DNA of 64,000 bases from the NCBI RefSeq assembly GCF_022699665.1, contig NZ_JALDNB010000015.1:91508-155507 (forward strand). The letters run 5' to 3'. Under the pieces are notes generated by a model, which saw only the letters and a list, made by a program, of their open reading frames with translations, did no database searches and had not been told where the DNA came from. Of this stretch, positions 53,296 through 61,310 are shown one piece after another. A program made the translations under genes and the position numbers. Position 1 is the first letter of the stretch; the number at the start of each line of letters is the position of its first letter. Source of the DNA: Chryseobacterium aahli. Lineage in GTDB: Bacteria > Bacteroidota > Bacteroidia > Flavobacteriales > Weeksellaceae.

Positions 53296-53656
53296 AGTAA
53301 TCTTTTCTTCCAATCTCATCAATAAAACCGTGGTTTCCTATTCCTTTTGGGTTTGAGCCGTATTCGTTTTCACCATTATCGCTGTCAGCAAAAATCATCC
53401 AGAAAATATAAAACGGAATTATCTGAAACCAACCGCTATTCCCACGGTCATGACATCTTTTAGCTCCTTGGGCAAGAATAAACCATAAAAGCGGGATGAG
53501 AATGATTAAAAAAATGATTGAAACGGTAAGCGAGGGATCGTATGTATTGTCATAATACAAATCAAAAGGTAATCCGACTATAATGTAGATAAGATACGAA
53601 AGTCCATACTCAGTTCTTCTGATTCTTCCGTCAAATGAAAAGGGATTTTTAAACAT
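53294..53656 (-). CDS. DUF805 family membrane protein
   Basis: The 120-residue protein matches DUF805: N-terminal NPFSFDGRIRRTEYGLSYLI, the central RCHDRGNSGW motif and a DSDNGENEYGSNPKG tail, with three to four membrane helices. The function is unknown. It has its own promoter (53677-53684, minus strand). Confidence 0.92.
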   Translation of the reverse strand: MFKNPFSFDGRIRRTEYGLSYLIYIIVGLPFDLYYDNTYDPSLTVSIIFLIILIPLLWFILAQGAKRCHDRGNSGWFQIIPFYIFWMIFADSDNGENEYGSNPKGIGNHGFIDEIGRKDY

Positions 53657-53676
53657 CTTGTATTTTTTTATGTTTT

Positions 53677-53684
53677 CAAAAATA
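53677..53684 (-). promoter_or_regulatory. -7 promoter element of the DUF805 gene
   Basis: The minus strand reads TATTTTTG, 20 nt before the start codon. Confidence 0.55.
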
Positions 53685-53730
53685 TGGAATTTATTTAAAA
53701 AATATTATCTTTATCTAAAGATTACGATAC

Positions 53731-54180
53731 ATGGAGAAGATAGTATTTGAGAAAAATAACATAAGAAATTATGTAAAAACCGTGATTTCAGAAAAAATAG
53801 AAAAACTAAAAAACTTTATAGAATTTACTTTAGAAGCAAGCCGGGATATTAAGAAAACTCCGAAATACGACAGCATGCGTGAAGAAATGCAGGAGGAAAT
53901 CTACCAAATGCAAAGACAGCTTGCAGCGTTGCATGATTTAAGAACAAATATGGCAAGAGTTTTACCGGCTTCCACAGAAAAGGTACAGCTGGGATCACTA
54001 GTAATTACCAATAAAGCGAGATTTTACATTTCGGTTTCTTTGGGCGAATTCTTTTTTGAAGGCGACCGTTTCTACGCCATCTCGTCAGAAAGCCCTATGG
54101 CAAAAAAAATGATGGGGATGCAGTCTGGAAGCTCGTTTACTTTGAATAACATTCATCAGGAGATTATTGAGGTTCTTTAA
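53731..54180 (+). CDS. GreA/GreB-like factor
   Basis: The 149-residue protein has an N-terminal helical hairpin (VISEKIEKLKNFIEFTLEAS to MQRQLAALHDLRTNM), then an FKBP-like C-terminal part (VQLGSLVITNKARFYISVSL, SPMAKKMMGMQSGSSFTL) that follows the Gre pattern SP-x-K-x2-G-x2-G. Some databases label such proteins 3-oxoacyl-ACP synthase, which the sequence does not support. The acidic residues at the hairpin tip that drive RNA cleavage in true GreA are not evident, so it may bind RNA polymerase with another effect. Confidence 0.65.
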   Translation: MEKIVFEKNNIRNYVKTVISEKIEKLKNFIEFTLEASRDIKKTPKYDSMREEMQEEIYQMQRQLAALHDLRTNMARVLPASTEKVQLGSLVITNKARFYISVSLGEFFFEGDRFYAISSESPMAKKMMGMQSGSSFTLNNIHQEIIEVL

Positions 54181-54302
54181 GAGAGTTATTAGTTTTGAGT
54201 TATTAATGATGAAATTTTCAATCTGTCATTTAGATAGGGAAATCTATATTTTTAGCAGCAAAAAACTATCAATCATACCCATTTCTCCACCCATTTTTTC
54301 CG

Positions 54303-54310
54303 TATTTTTG
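54303..54310 (+). promoter_or_regulatory. -7 promoter element of the nitroreductase gene, leaderless type
   Basis: TATTTTTG ends 5 nt before the ATG at 54316. Confidence 0.6.
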
Positions 54311-54315
54311 TCTTT

Positions 54316-54828
54316 ATGAATAAAGCAGAAGTTTTAAAAGAAATCATAGAGCAAAGAAGAAGTATCTTTCCAAAAGATTATGCTGAAACAGAAATCTCAC
54401 AGGAAATCATCGAAGAAATCCTACATTCAGCGACATTAGCTCCCAATCATAAGAGAACAAAACCGTGGCGTTTTAAAATTTTTAAAGGCGAAGAAAAGGC
54501 AAAATTAGCTTTCGAAATGCAGGAAATTTATAAGTCTACGCAAGCTCCCCAAGTTTTTTTAGAGAAAAAATATCAGGATATTGGTTTTAAAATCAATAAA
54601 GCTGATGCGGTAGTTTCCATCGTTGTGAACTTCAGCGGAATGGTTCCTGAGTGGGAAGAAATTGCTGCCGTTTCTATGGCAGTTCAGAATATGTATCTTA
54701 CCTGTACGGCAAATGGAGTAGGTTGTTATTGGAGTTCACCAAAAATTGTTGATCATTTGAAAGAGTCTTTGACCATCGAAGAGAACCAGAAATGTCTAGG
54801 GCTTTTCTATATGGGAAATGTTGATTAA
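54316..54828 (+). CDS. Nitroreductase family protein
   Basis: The 170-residue protein is a short flavin enzyme of the nitroreductase superfamily: EQRRSIFPKDY and LHSATLAPNHKRTKPWRFKI at the N-terminus, and CTANGVGCYWSSPKI then CLGLFYMGNV at the end. It probably binds FMN as a dimer and reduces a quinone or nitro compound with NAD(P)H. It is close to the YdjA-like short branch. It precedes a dispersed repeat and the rpsP promoter region. Confidence 0.88.
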   Translation: MNKAEVLKEIIEQRRSIFPKDYAETEISQEIIEEILHSATLAPNHKRTKPWRFKIFKGEEKAKLAFEMQEIYKSTQAPQVFLEKKYQDIGFKINKADAVVSIVVNFSGMVPEWEEIAAVSMAVQNMYLTCTANGVGCYWSSPKIVDHLKESLTIEENQKCLGLFYMGNVD

Positions 54829-54870
54829 TGTAATAATTTTTAATCAAAATTGGTAACGAAGCTGCGAATT

Positions 54871-54960
54871 AGCCCTGATTGCAGCGACATCCTTTTTCTC
54901 TTATGGCTTGAAAAAAGCGTTGGCGAAAAAGATACAGCGGAAAGCAGGTTCCCGGCTTCT
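54871..54960. repeat. Dispersed repeat, inverse of the unit near 25490
   Basis: AGCCCTGATTGCAGCGACAT, CCTTTTTCTC, GGAAAGCAGG and TTCCCGGCTTCT are the near reverse complement of the unit at about 25486-25554. This is a common flavobacterial intergenic repeat. It fills the gap between the nitroreductase gene and rpsP. Confidence 0.75.
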
Positions 54961-54994
54961 AAAAATTGAGAAATTTAATTTGGCGTAATATGGC

Positions 54995-55034
54995 AAAAAA
55001 GTTTAAACATTGGACTCATAATTTAAACTTTTTT
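54995..55034. promoter_or_regulatory. 13-bp perfect inverted repeat just upstream of the rpsP -7 element
   Basis: AAAAAAGTTTAAA and TTTAAACTTTTTT are exact reverse complements with 14 nt between them, ending 2 nt before the -7 element. It could be an operator or, since it ends in T6, an AT-rich terminator of the upstream unit. Confidence 0.55.
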
Positions 55035-55036
55035 AC

Positions 55037-55044
55037 TATCTTTG
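55037..55044 (+). promoter_or_regulatory. -7 promoter element of rpsP
   Basis: TATCTTTG with TTG at 55010-55012; the start codon is 48 nt downstream. Confidence 0.65.
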
Positions 55045-55092
55045 CACACTTAAATATTTAATCGGGACGAGTTCCCTTAAAATTCATACATT

Positions 55093-55659
55093 ATGTCAGT
55101 AAAAATCAGATTACAAAGACACGGATCAAAAGGGAGACCTTTTTTCCATATCGTGGTTGCAGATGCTAGAGCTAGAAGAGATGGTAGATTCATCGAAAAA
55201 CTAGGTACTTACAACCCAATTACTAACCCTGCGACTATCGATTTGAACGTTGACTCTGCTGTAAAGTGGTTAAACAACGGTGCTCAACCAACTGATACTG
55301 CAAGAGCTATTCTTTCTTATAAAGGTGTACTTTACAAAAAACACTTACAAGGTGGTGTTGCTAAAGGTGCTTTTGATGAGGCTGAAGCTGAAAAGAGATT
55401 TTCTGCTTGGGTAGAATCTAAAGAACAAAAAGTACAAGGTAAAGTAGAAGGATTAACAAAGGCTCAGGCCGATGCTAAGAAAGCTGCTTTTGATGCTGAA
55501 ACTAAAGTAAACGAAGCTAGAGTTGCTGCGGCTGCTCAAGTAGAAGCTGATGCTAAAGCTGCTGAAGAAGCTGCTAACGCACCTGCTGAAGAAGTTGTTA
55601 CTGAAGCTACAGAAGAGCCAACTGCTGAAGCAGAAGGCACTGAAGAAACTCAGGCTTAG
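55093..55659 (+). CDS. rpsP: 30S ribosomal protein S16 with long C-terminal tail
   Basis: The first 80 residues are classical S16 (VKIRLQRHGSKGRPFFHIVV, RRDGRFIEKLGTYNP). The protein is 188 residues, about twice the size in enterobacteria; the extra part is a Lys/Ala/Glu-rich tail (for example EADAKAAEEAANAPAEE) that looks helical then disordered. Such tails are usual in Bacteroidota. S16 is needed for 30S assembly. rimM follows after a weak terminator-like hairpin, keeping the usual rpsP-rimM order. Confidence 0.97.
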   Translation: MSVKIRLQRHGSKGRPFFHIVVADARARRDGRFIEKLGTYNPITNPATIDLNVDSAVKWLNNGAQPTDTARAILSYKGVLYKKHLQGGVAKGAFDEAEAEKRFSAWVESKEQKVQGKVEGLTKAQADAKKAAFDAETKVNEARVAAAAQVEADAKAAEEAANAPAEEVVTEATEEPTAEAEGTEETQA

Positions 55660-55680
55660 TTCTTCTAAAAAATACAAAGC

Positions 55681-55704
55681 AAAGGCACGATTTTTCGTGT
55701 CTTT
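55681..55704 (+). terminator. Weak terminator or attenuator between rpsP and rimM
   Basis: The stem AAAGGCACGA/TCGTGTCTTT (one wobble) lacks a strong T-run, so it may reduce rather than stop transcription into rimM. Confidence 0.5.
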
Positions 55705-55794
55705 GTTGTTTAAACTAAAATAAGAAATCTTGTTAGTATTATTAACCTTAATAAGATTAAGAGAGAAAACCAATTTTTAAGATTCTACATCATT

Positions 55795-56337
55795 ATGAAA
55801 AAAGAAGACTGCTATTTATTAGGAAAAATCACCCGCAGACACGGTCTTGCCGGAAATGTAATTCTTAAATTAGATACAGACCAGCCCGAACTTTACAGAA
55901 ATCTAGATTCTATTTTTGTAGAAATCAACGGTTTGCTGGTTCCTTTTTTTATTGAAAAAACATCTTGGAGTAAACTCGATGCTGTGAATATTTCTTTTAA
56001 AAACTCTTCCGAAGCTTTGGTAGATCAGTCTCTGAATAAAGATGTTTATCTTCCGTTGACGAGTTTGCCAAAATTGAAAGGAAATCAGTTTTATTATCAT
56101 GAAGTTATCGGCTATGAAATTTTTGATCAGAACGATGCTAATTGTGGTGTCATCAGATCTGTGAATGACCAAACAGCACAAAACTATTTCGTGACCAATC
56201 TGGATGGTAAAGAAGTAGTAATTCCGTTGATCAAAGATTGGATTATTGAAGTTAACCGTGAGGAAAGATTTATCAAAATGCAGGTTCCTGAAGGTTTGAT
56301 TGATGTTTATTTGGTTCCTTCGAAGAAAGATGAGTAA
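55795..56337 (+). CDS. rimM: 16S rRNA processing protein RimM
   Basis: The 180-residue protein has the N-terminal RimM barrel (YLLGKITRRHGLAGNVILKL, with the typical G-K-I...H-G-x2-G pattern) and a C-terminal PRC-barrel (FYYHEVIGYEIFDQNDANCG to IPLIKDWIIEVNREERFIKM). It helps mature the 3' domain of 16S rRNA. It follows rpsP as in most bacteria. Confidence 0.95.
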   Translation: MKKEDCYLLGKITRRHGLAGNVILKLDTDQPELYRNLDSIFVEINGLLVPFFIEKTSWSKLDAVNISFKNSSEALVDQSLNKDVYLPLTSLPKLKGNQFYYHEVIGYEIFDQNDANCGVIRSVNDQTAQNYFVTNLDGKEVVIPLIKDWIIEVNREERFIKMQVPEGLIDVYLVPSKKDE

Positions 56338-56399
56338 TACAAATAGTTAGCGAAAACTATACTAGGACATCTGTTTTTTCACAAATTTTCATTTATCTA

Positions 56400-58043
56400 T
56401 TATTCATAAACCGCAGGCAATAAATAGTCTTGTACCATTTTATCGACTTGTGAGTGCGAATAAGGCTTGTTGTAAGCTTTTGCAGTAATGACCATAACGA
56501 TAGGTAGCTCTGTGAAAATGATAATTTTGTTCCCGCCATTTCCGCTAGATTGATAAGATTCAAAACTCTTATTTCCTACTTTATATACCTTTCTCCAAAA
56601 CAAGTATCCGTACCCTTCAAAATCTTTATTGTCAGAAAAATAATTGGTAAAAGATTTTTTAATCCATTCTTTGTCTAAAATAGTTTTGCCATTCCAAATG
56701 CCGTTATTTTTATATAACTGTCCGAATTTTGCAAAATCCAGAGCTCTCATTCTTAATCCTCCGGCAAGCGAGATTTTGTGTTGAGGTGTATATTGCCATT
56801 TGTGGTTTTTTATTCCAAGAGGTTGAAATAATTTTTGATCTGCATACTTTTCCAATCCATTCTCAATAGATTTATCTAAAATATCTCCGGTTAAAACGAC
56901 TCCGGTAGTAAAGTAAGACCAATTTTCTCCAATTTTATTGTCGGTCAAAGGTAAATCTAGTGCAAATTTTATCCAATTATCGGTTGGGTACATATTTTCT
57001 TCATTTCCGGGAGAATCTTCATCTTCGTCATTTCCATCAAAACCTGAACTCATTGTCAGCAAACTTTTTATTGTGATATTATCTTTTTCAGGAGAATAAT
57101 TTTTGAATGTTTTTAAATCATAAAATTCACTGATTTTTTGATTTTCATTTTTTAAATATCCATCTTTCAAAGCAATTCCCATTAAAGCAGAAGCGAAAGA
57201 TTTTCCTACAGAACGGGTATCATTAAGGCTGTCTCTTTCATAATTATTAAAATATTCTTCCAAAATAAGCTTGTTGTTTTTGATCACAACGATACCCGTA
57301 ATATCTTTGAATCTGTTTTCTGCAATTTTTTGGTTTAAACCTTTGATTTTTTCTAGATTAAATTTTTCATTCGAAACTTTCCAGCCGCTATTGGTCTTTA
57401 TTTTTTGAACGGCAATTTGATTTTCAGGAATATTCTTTTTAGGAATAACCAGATTTATATTGCCTTTTGCGATTACTTTTCCTGTTTTTAAAGTTGAAGT
57501 TTTTAAATAAGGTCTTATTTCAATGCTTAAATTATGGCTTCCGGTTTCTAAAGCATCGATTCCGCCATTCGATAAATAAAATCGCATCCACAAAAATCTT
57601 CCCCAGGAATCTTCATTTTTTGAACTGATGAAAGGAATTCCGAAAGTTGTTTTTAAAGTTTTACTTTCTTTTGTTCCTGCTCCCGAGTTAAGATTTTCTA
57701 CATAAATTAATTTTCCGTCAACATAAAAAGAAAACTGATAATTCCCTTTTTTTAATAATTCATCTGCAGTTAAAGAAGAATCAAGCTGGTGTAGATAATT
57801 AATCAAAGAATTATTTTGAAAAATACGGATAGCAAGATCTTTATCTTCCTGAAAAATCATCGTTGAAAGGAAATCTGATTCTTTTAAATTTTCCTCAGAA
57901 ACTGCTTTGTCCATAAAGACAATTGTATTCAAATGATTTTTTTGAACAGAATTTTCAATTTTTTCCGGATTGATGATGTTTTGAGATTTTACAAAGGAAA
58001 AATTAAATAGTAAAAACAGAATAAATATTGCGCTTGATTTCAT
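56400..58043 (-). CDS. Secreted serine hydrolase with extra N-terminal domain
   Basis: The 547-residue protein has a signal peptide (SAIFILFLLFNFSFVKSQ), about 200 residues of unassigned beta-rich sequence, and a C-terminal beta-lactamase-like serine hydrolase domain with S-x-x-K in RSVGKSFASALMG and a Tyr motif in WSYFTTGVV. The substrate is unknown. Family members include esterases and peptidases. It is downstream of an AraC-type regulator gene on the same strand but has its own -7 element. Confidence 0.87.
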   Translation of the reverse strand: MKSSAIFILFLLFNFSFVKSQNIINPEKIENSVQKNHLNTIVFMDKAVSEENLKESDFLSTMIFQEDKDLAIRIFQNNSLINYLHQLDSSLTADELLKKGNYQFSFYVDGKLIYVENLNSGAGTKESKTLKTTFGIPFISSKNEDSWGRFLWMRFYLSNGGIDALETGSHNLSIEIRPYLKTSTLKTGKVIAKGNINLVIPKKNIPENQIAVQKIKTNSGWKVSNEKFNLEKIKGLNQKIAENRFKDITGIVVIKNNKLILEEYFNNYERDSLNDTRSVGKSFASALMGIALKDGYLKNENQKISEFYDLKTFKNYSPEKDNITIKSLLTMSSGFDGNDEDEDSPGNEENMYPTDNWIKFALDLPLTDNKIGENWSYFTTGVVLTGDILDKSIENGLEKYADQKLFQPLGIKNHKWQYTPQHKISLAGGLRMRALDFAKFGQLYKNNGIWNGKTILDKEWIKKSFTNYFSDNKDFEGYGYLFWRKVYKVGNKSFESYQSSGNGGNKIIIFTELPIVMVITAKAYNKPYSHSQVDKMVQDYLLPAVYE

Positions 58044-58060
58044 TTTAAATTTTATAGGAA

Positions 58061-58068
58061 CAAAAATA
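58061..58068 (-). promoter_or_regulatory. -7 promoter element of the serine hydrolase gene
   Basis: The minus strand reads TATTTTTG, 17 nt before the ATG at 58043. Confidence 0.55.
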
Positions 58069-58108
58069 GACAGTTTAGTTTAAAAAAAATAGAATAGAAT
58101 TAACATGG

Positions 58109-58915
58109 TTATTTTTCCAAAATTTTTCGATACTTCAAAGGTGTCATTCCGATATTTTCTTTAAAACTGCGGATGAAATGACTTTGATCTGCAAAACCAC
58201 AGTCTAACGCAATTTCTGTTAAAGATTTCTCGTTGGCTGTAAGAAAAGATAGAGAATGATTAATCTTTAGTTTTCTAATATAGTCTCCCAGATTGCAATT
58301 GAAATATTTGTGAAAGTCCCTACTCAGATGAATTGGATGAATGTCTAATGTTTGAGAAAGTTCTGTTAAGCTAAATTTTTCCGGATAGCTTTCGTGCAAC
58401 AACTCATCAATTTGCTTAACCCAAATTGGTTTCTTTTCGACTTTAGACTTCTGAGTTGATAATTGACTGAAAATATTTAGCAAAAGCTCATGCGTAGAGA
58501 GTTCAGAAGAGATGTCATCTATTTTACTTTCTTTAAAGATTTTATACATTAAAAGTTTTACTTCGGGATTCTTTATATTAAAACTTCCTTCAAGTTGGTT
58601 TTTTGAAATATTCAGATTTTCAAACCATTTTTGGGGTATTTCAATATGGAAACCTCGTGTAAAGCCATCTGGTTTTATATTATAATGCGGATCTTCCCAT
58701 TGATGATAAAGTAAAGTCCCGGCAGAGCATTCGTAGATTTCTTTTTTGTTTCCTTCAACCACATTTCCCTGAATGAGAAAAGTGAAATAAGCATTCTCAT
58801 GGTAATGCCAGTCAACATAAGAATGAGTGTATTCTGTATCTGTGATAATCAGGCCATCGAAGTGTAGCGTTTTGTTGGTTTGACCAAAAAATTCACCCTT
58901 ATAAAGTGTGTTCAT
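58109..58915 (-). CDS. AraC family transcriptional regulator
   Basis: The 268-residue protein has an N-terminal cupin-like sensing half (YVDWHYHENAYFTFLIQGNV) and a C-terminal double HTH of AraC type (FSLTELSQTLDIHPIHLSRD, then ALDCGFADQSHFIRSFKENIGMTPLKYR). The ligand is unknown. Its start overlaps the stop of the upstream regulator gene by ATGA (58912-58915). The downstream serine hydrolase is a likely target by position. Confidence 0.93.
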   Translation of the reverse strand: MNTLYKGEFFGQTNKTLHFDGLIITDTEYTHSYVDWHYHENAYFTFLIQGNVVEGNKKEIYECSAGTLLYHQWEDPHYNIKPDGFTRGFHIEIPQKWFENLNISKNQLEGSFNIKNPEVKLLMYKIFKESKIDDISSELSTHELLLNIFSQLSTQKSKVEKKPIWVKQIDELLHESYPEKFSLTELSQTLDIHPIHLSRDFHKYFNCNLGDYIRKLKINHSLSFLTANEKSLTEIALDCGFADQSHFIRSFKENIGMTPLKYRKILEK

Positions 58916-59841
58916 TTTAATTTTTGTTGTAAGTTTTCAATTTGATCATACATTTTATTAAAAAACATTTTTCGTTCTCTGTTACCTGAACTATTCAGTG
59001 ATTTAGAATTTTTTATTTCATGTTCAAAATAAATCAAAGTGTCGTTGCAAGTATTCTCATCATTCGTCATCATATATCCAAACATATTAAATGGAATAAA
59101 AAATGAAGATTGATATTCATTTTTAAACAAAATATTATTGCTTAAAATTACTAAATCATTCACATAAAAATTAAAATCAGGATTATGTTGGATTTTATGT
59201 TCGATATTTTGCAGGACACTTCTCACTTCCTCCAAGATAAGCACGATGTCTTCATATTTCAAAAGTCCCATTTCTGAGTAAAAAGAAACCTGCATCAGAA
59301 TACTCATAATCGTGGTGTCATTCCAGACTTCGGTTACATTTTGGCTTTCGTACAAATTTTTCAACATTTCATTTTTCGGAGAATGATAAGGAAGATCAAA
59401 ATCTTCGAATGGACCTAGAAATTTATCTTCGTTCAGCAAATTCATCCAGACATAGAATTTGAAGCGTGACAATATTGTATTTGAAATCGTGTAAAAAAAA
59501 GGAATATCCTTCGCTGAATAATAGACTTTTGACTGATTGATGCTTTGAAAAACATTCAATATCTTCAGTGAACTTTCAAAAAAATATAATAGATCTTCCT
59601 GAGTTTTTACGGGTTTTGTTCTTTTCACGACCAGTTGGTTTTCTGTTCCCAAAAACTGATCTATCGAAATCTGATAATATTTTGCCAATTCTACAGCTTC
59701 CTCAAAACTGAATTTTGCTTTCATCGAAGTTCTTCGGTGAGCTGCGTCATAACTAATATTGAGAATATTGGCAATCTCGTCGTTCAAAGATTTGTCTCCG
59801 ATTTTCTTCCTGATTTGTTTTAGTAAAATTTCCTGATTCAT
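58912..59841 (-). CDS. Flavobacterial HTH regulator with large C-terminal domain
   Basis: The 309-residue protein starts with an XRE-like HTH (LLKQIRKKIGDKSLNDEIAN, ILNISYDAAHRRTS; residues about 5-60). The rest, about 240 residues, is helical and unassigned, and has no membrane segment. It is translationally coupled to the AraC-type gene. The pair may form a local circuit with the serine hydrolase. I do not recognise a ligand. Confidence 0.72.
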   Translation of the reverse strand: MNQEILLKQIRKKIGDKSLNDEIANILNISYDAAHRRTSMKAKFSFEEAVELAKYYQISIDQFLGTENQLVVKRTKPVKTQEDLLYFFESSLKILNVFQSINQSKVYYSAKDIPFFYTISNTILSRFKFYVWMNLLNEDKFLGPFEDFDLPYHSPKNEMLKNLYESQNVTEVWNDTTIMSILMQVSFYSEMGLLKYEDIVLILEEVRSVLQNIEHKIQHNPDFNFYVNDLVILSNNILFKNEYQSSFFIPFNMFGYMMTNDENTCNDTLIYFEHEIKNSKSLNSSGNRERKMFFNKMYDQIENLQQKLK

Positions 59842-59859
59842 ACTGATTTGCGATTTTCA

Positions 59860-59867
59860 CAAATGTA
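59860..59867 (-). promoter_or_regulatory. -7 promoter element of the regulator pair
   Basis: The minus strand reads TACATTTG, 18 nt before the ATG at 59841. Confidence 0.55.
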
Positions 59868-59916
59868 GAGATTTATTTTAATTTTTTTTCGCATTCATAA
59901 AAGTGGTTTTCAAAAT

Positions 59917-59924
59917 TAGCTTTG
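59917..59924 (+). promoter_or_regulatory. -7 promoter element of the surface-repeat protein gene
   Basis: TAGCTTTG, 25 nt before the ATG at 59950. Confidence 0.5.
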
Positions 59925-59949
59925 AGTAATAATTTAATAGATAGAAAAT

Positions 59950-60597
59950 ATGAAAACGAACTTATTATCAATTCTAGCGCTCCTAATGAGTTGCTTTCTT
60001 TTTAGTCAAGATAGTTTGGCTTACAGATCTGATCAAGCAAAAGTAGTTGGATTTTCACCATCAAAGAAAACTAAAAATGTAAATGGAATTCTTTTAAAAT
60101 ATTATGATGAAATAGATAACGAGATTGTTCCTAAAAAAGTTAATGGGATAGGTTTAGGCTTCAATGGTTTGGGAATATTTATTCCGTTTCTAATGCTTGT
60201 GAATATAGGAAGCATAAATAATTGGGATTTTCCGGTTCATTCTCCGGAAACTGTACTAGATAAAATGAACAAAATCAATGGACTTCAATTATCCATTATC
60301 AATATGGAACCTACGGTTACCAATGGTTTAGAGCTTAGTTTTTCCAGCAATATTGGTGCTCCGGCAGTTATCAATGGTGTCTCAATTTCTCCTCTTTATA
60401 ATATTCATCATACTTCGAACGGCTTTGTGATTTCACCTATTGCTAATATCAGTCAAAAATGTAGAGGAGTGCAAATAGCACTTTATAATTCTTGTAAAGA
60501 TGCAAAAGGCATCCAGATCGGATTTTGGAATGAAAATCAGAAAAGAAAGTTCCCATTCATCAATTGGAATTTTAAATCTAAAAAAGTAAAATCATGA
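59950..60597 (+). CDS. Secreted LA_2272-like surface-repeat protein
   Basis: The 215-residue protein has a signal peptide (LSILALLMSCFLFS). The mature part has short repeats with the pattern N-G-hydrophobic-x-hydrophobic followed by small residues: NGIGLGFNGLGIFIP, NGLQLSIINMEPTVTNGLEL, NGVSISPLYNI and KGIQIGFWN. This fits the LA_2272 surface-repeat type, which may form a beta-solenoid. The function is unknown. Its stop overlaps the start of the next gene as ATGA, so it is coupled to a CDP-alcohol transferase. Confidence 0.7.
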   Translation: MKTNLLSILALLMSCFLFSQDSLAYRSDQAKVVGFSPSKKTKNVNGILLKYYDEIDNEIVPKKVNGIGLGFNGLGIFIPFLMLVNIGSINNWDFPVHSPETVLDKMNKINGLQLSIINMEPTVTNGLELSFSSNIGAPAVINGVSISPLYNIHHTSNGFVISPIANISQKCRGVQIALYNSCKDAKGIQIGFWNENQKRKFPFINWNFKSKKVKS

Positions 60598-61193
60598 AAA
60601 CCATACCTTATATATTAATAGCAACACGATTTCTTTTTGCTCCAATTATTTTTGCTTTAGCTTATTTTAATGGAGAAAAATCCCGATTTGTAATTTTATC
60701 TTTAATGTTCGTTGGATTATTGACAGATATTTTCGACGGAATCATTGCCCGAAAAGTAGGAGTTTCATCAGAAAAACTAAGGAGACTCGACAGCCAGATC
60801 GATTTGGTGTTTTGGCTCTCGTTGGGCTTTGCTACATATTTCATCAATCCTGAAGTGATAAAAAACCATTGGCAAAGTATTGCGCTTATTTTTATCATGG
60901 AAGCTTTATGCTATATCATAAGTATCATTAAATTTAAAAAGAAAACATGCACCCACGCTTGGCTTTCAAAATTATGGGGTATAAGTTTATTGATTGCTTT
61001 TACTTATTTAATAGGATTTCAACAAGCTGGCTGGGCATTTCATTTAACGATCATTTTAGGGATTATTTCTCATGTTGATGTTATTCTGATTATTTTAATT
61101 CTTCCAAAATGGCAATACGACGTCCCAAGTTGCTATCATGCCTGGAACATCAGAAAAGGGAAGCTAAGAAAAAAGAGTACGCTTTTTAATTAA
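60594..61193 (+). CDS. CDP-alcohol phosphatidyltransferase family protein
   Basis: The 199-residue protein has about five to six membrane helices and the CDP-alcohol motif: Asp45, Asp48-Gly49, Ala52-Arg53, Asp66 and Asp70. The glycine expected between Arg53 and Asp66 is Leu62. The catalytic aspartates are kept, so activity is possible, but the substrate may differ from classical PgsA or PssA. It is translationally coupled to a surface-repeat protein gene, which is unusual. Confidence 0.85.
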   Translation: MKTIPYILIATRFLFAPIIFALAYFNGEKSRFVILSLMFVGLLTDIFDGIIARKVGVSSEKLRRLDSQIDLVFWLSLGFATYFINPEVIKNHWQSIALIFIMEALCYIISIIKFKKKTCTHAWLSKLWGISLLIAFTYLIGFQQAGWAFHLTIILGIISHVDVILIILILPKWQYDVPSCYHAWNIRKGKLRKKSTLFN

Positions 61194-61263
61194 GTTATTT
61201 CACTGAAAAACTCATCTTAATTTAAATCTAAACCTTAACAAGCAAAAGTTCCCTCGTTTTTTG

Positions 61264-61271
61264 TAAATTTG
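61264..61271 (+). promoter_or_regulatory. -7 promoter element of asnS
   Basis: TAAATTTG, 39 nt before the ATG at 61311. The element lies inside a longer open reading from 61269, which argues against that earlier start. Confidence 0.6.
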
Positions 61272-61310
61272 CAAACATTAATTTTTATACAAAAATTTAT
61301 CAATCAACAA

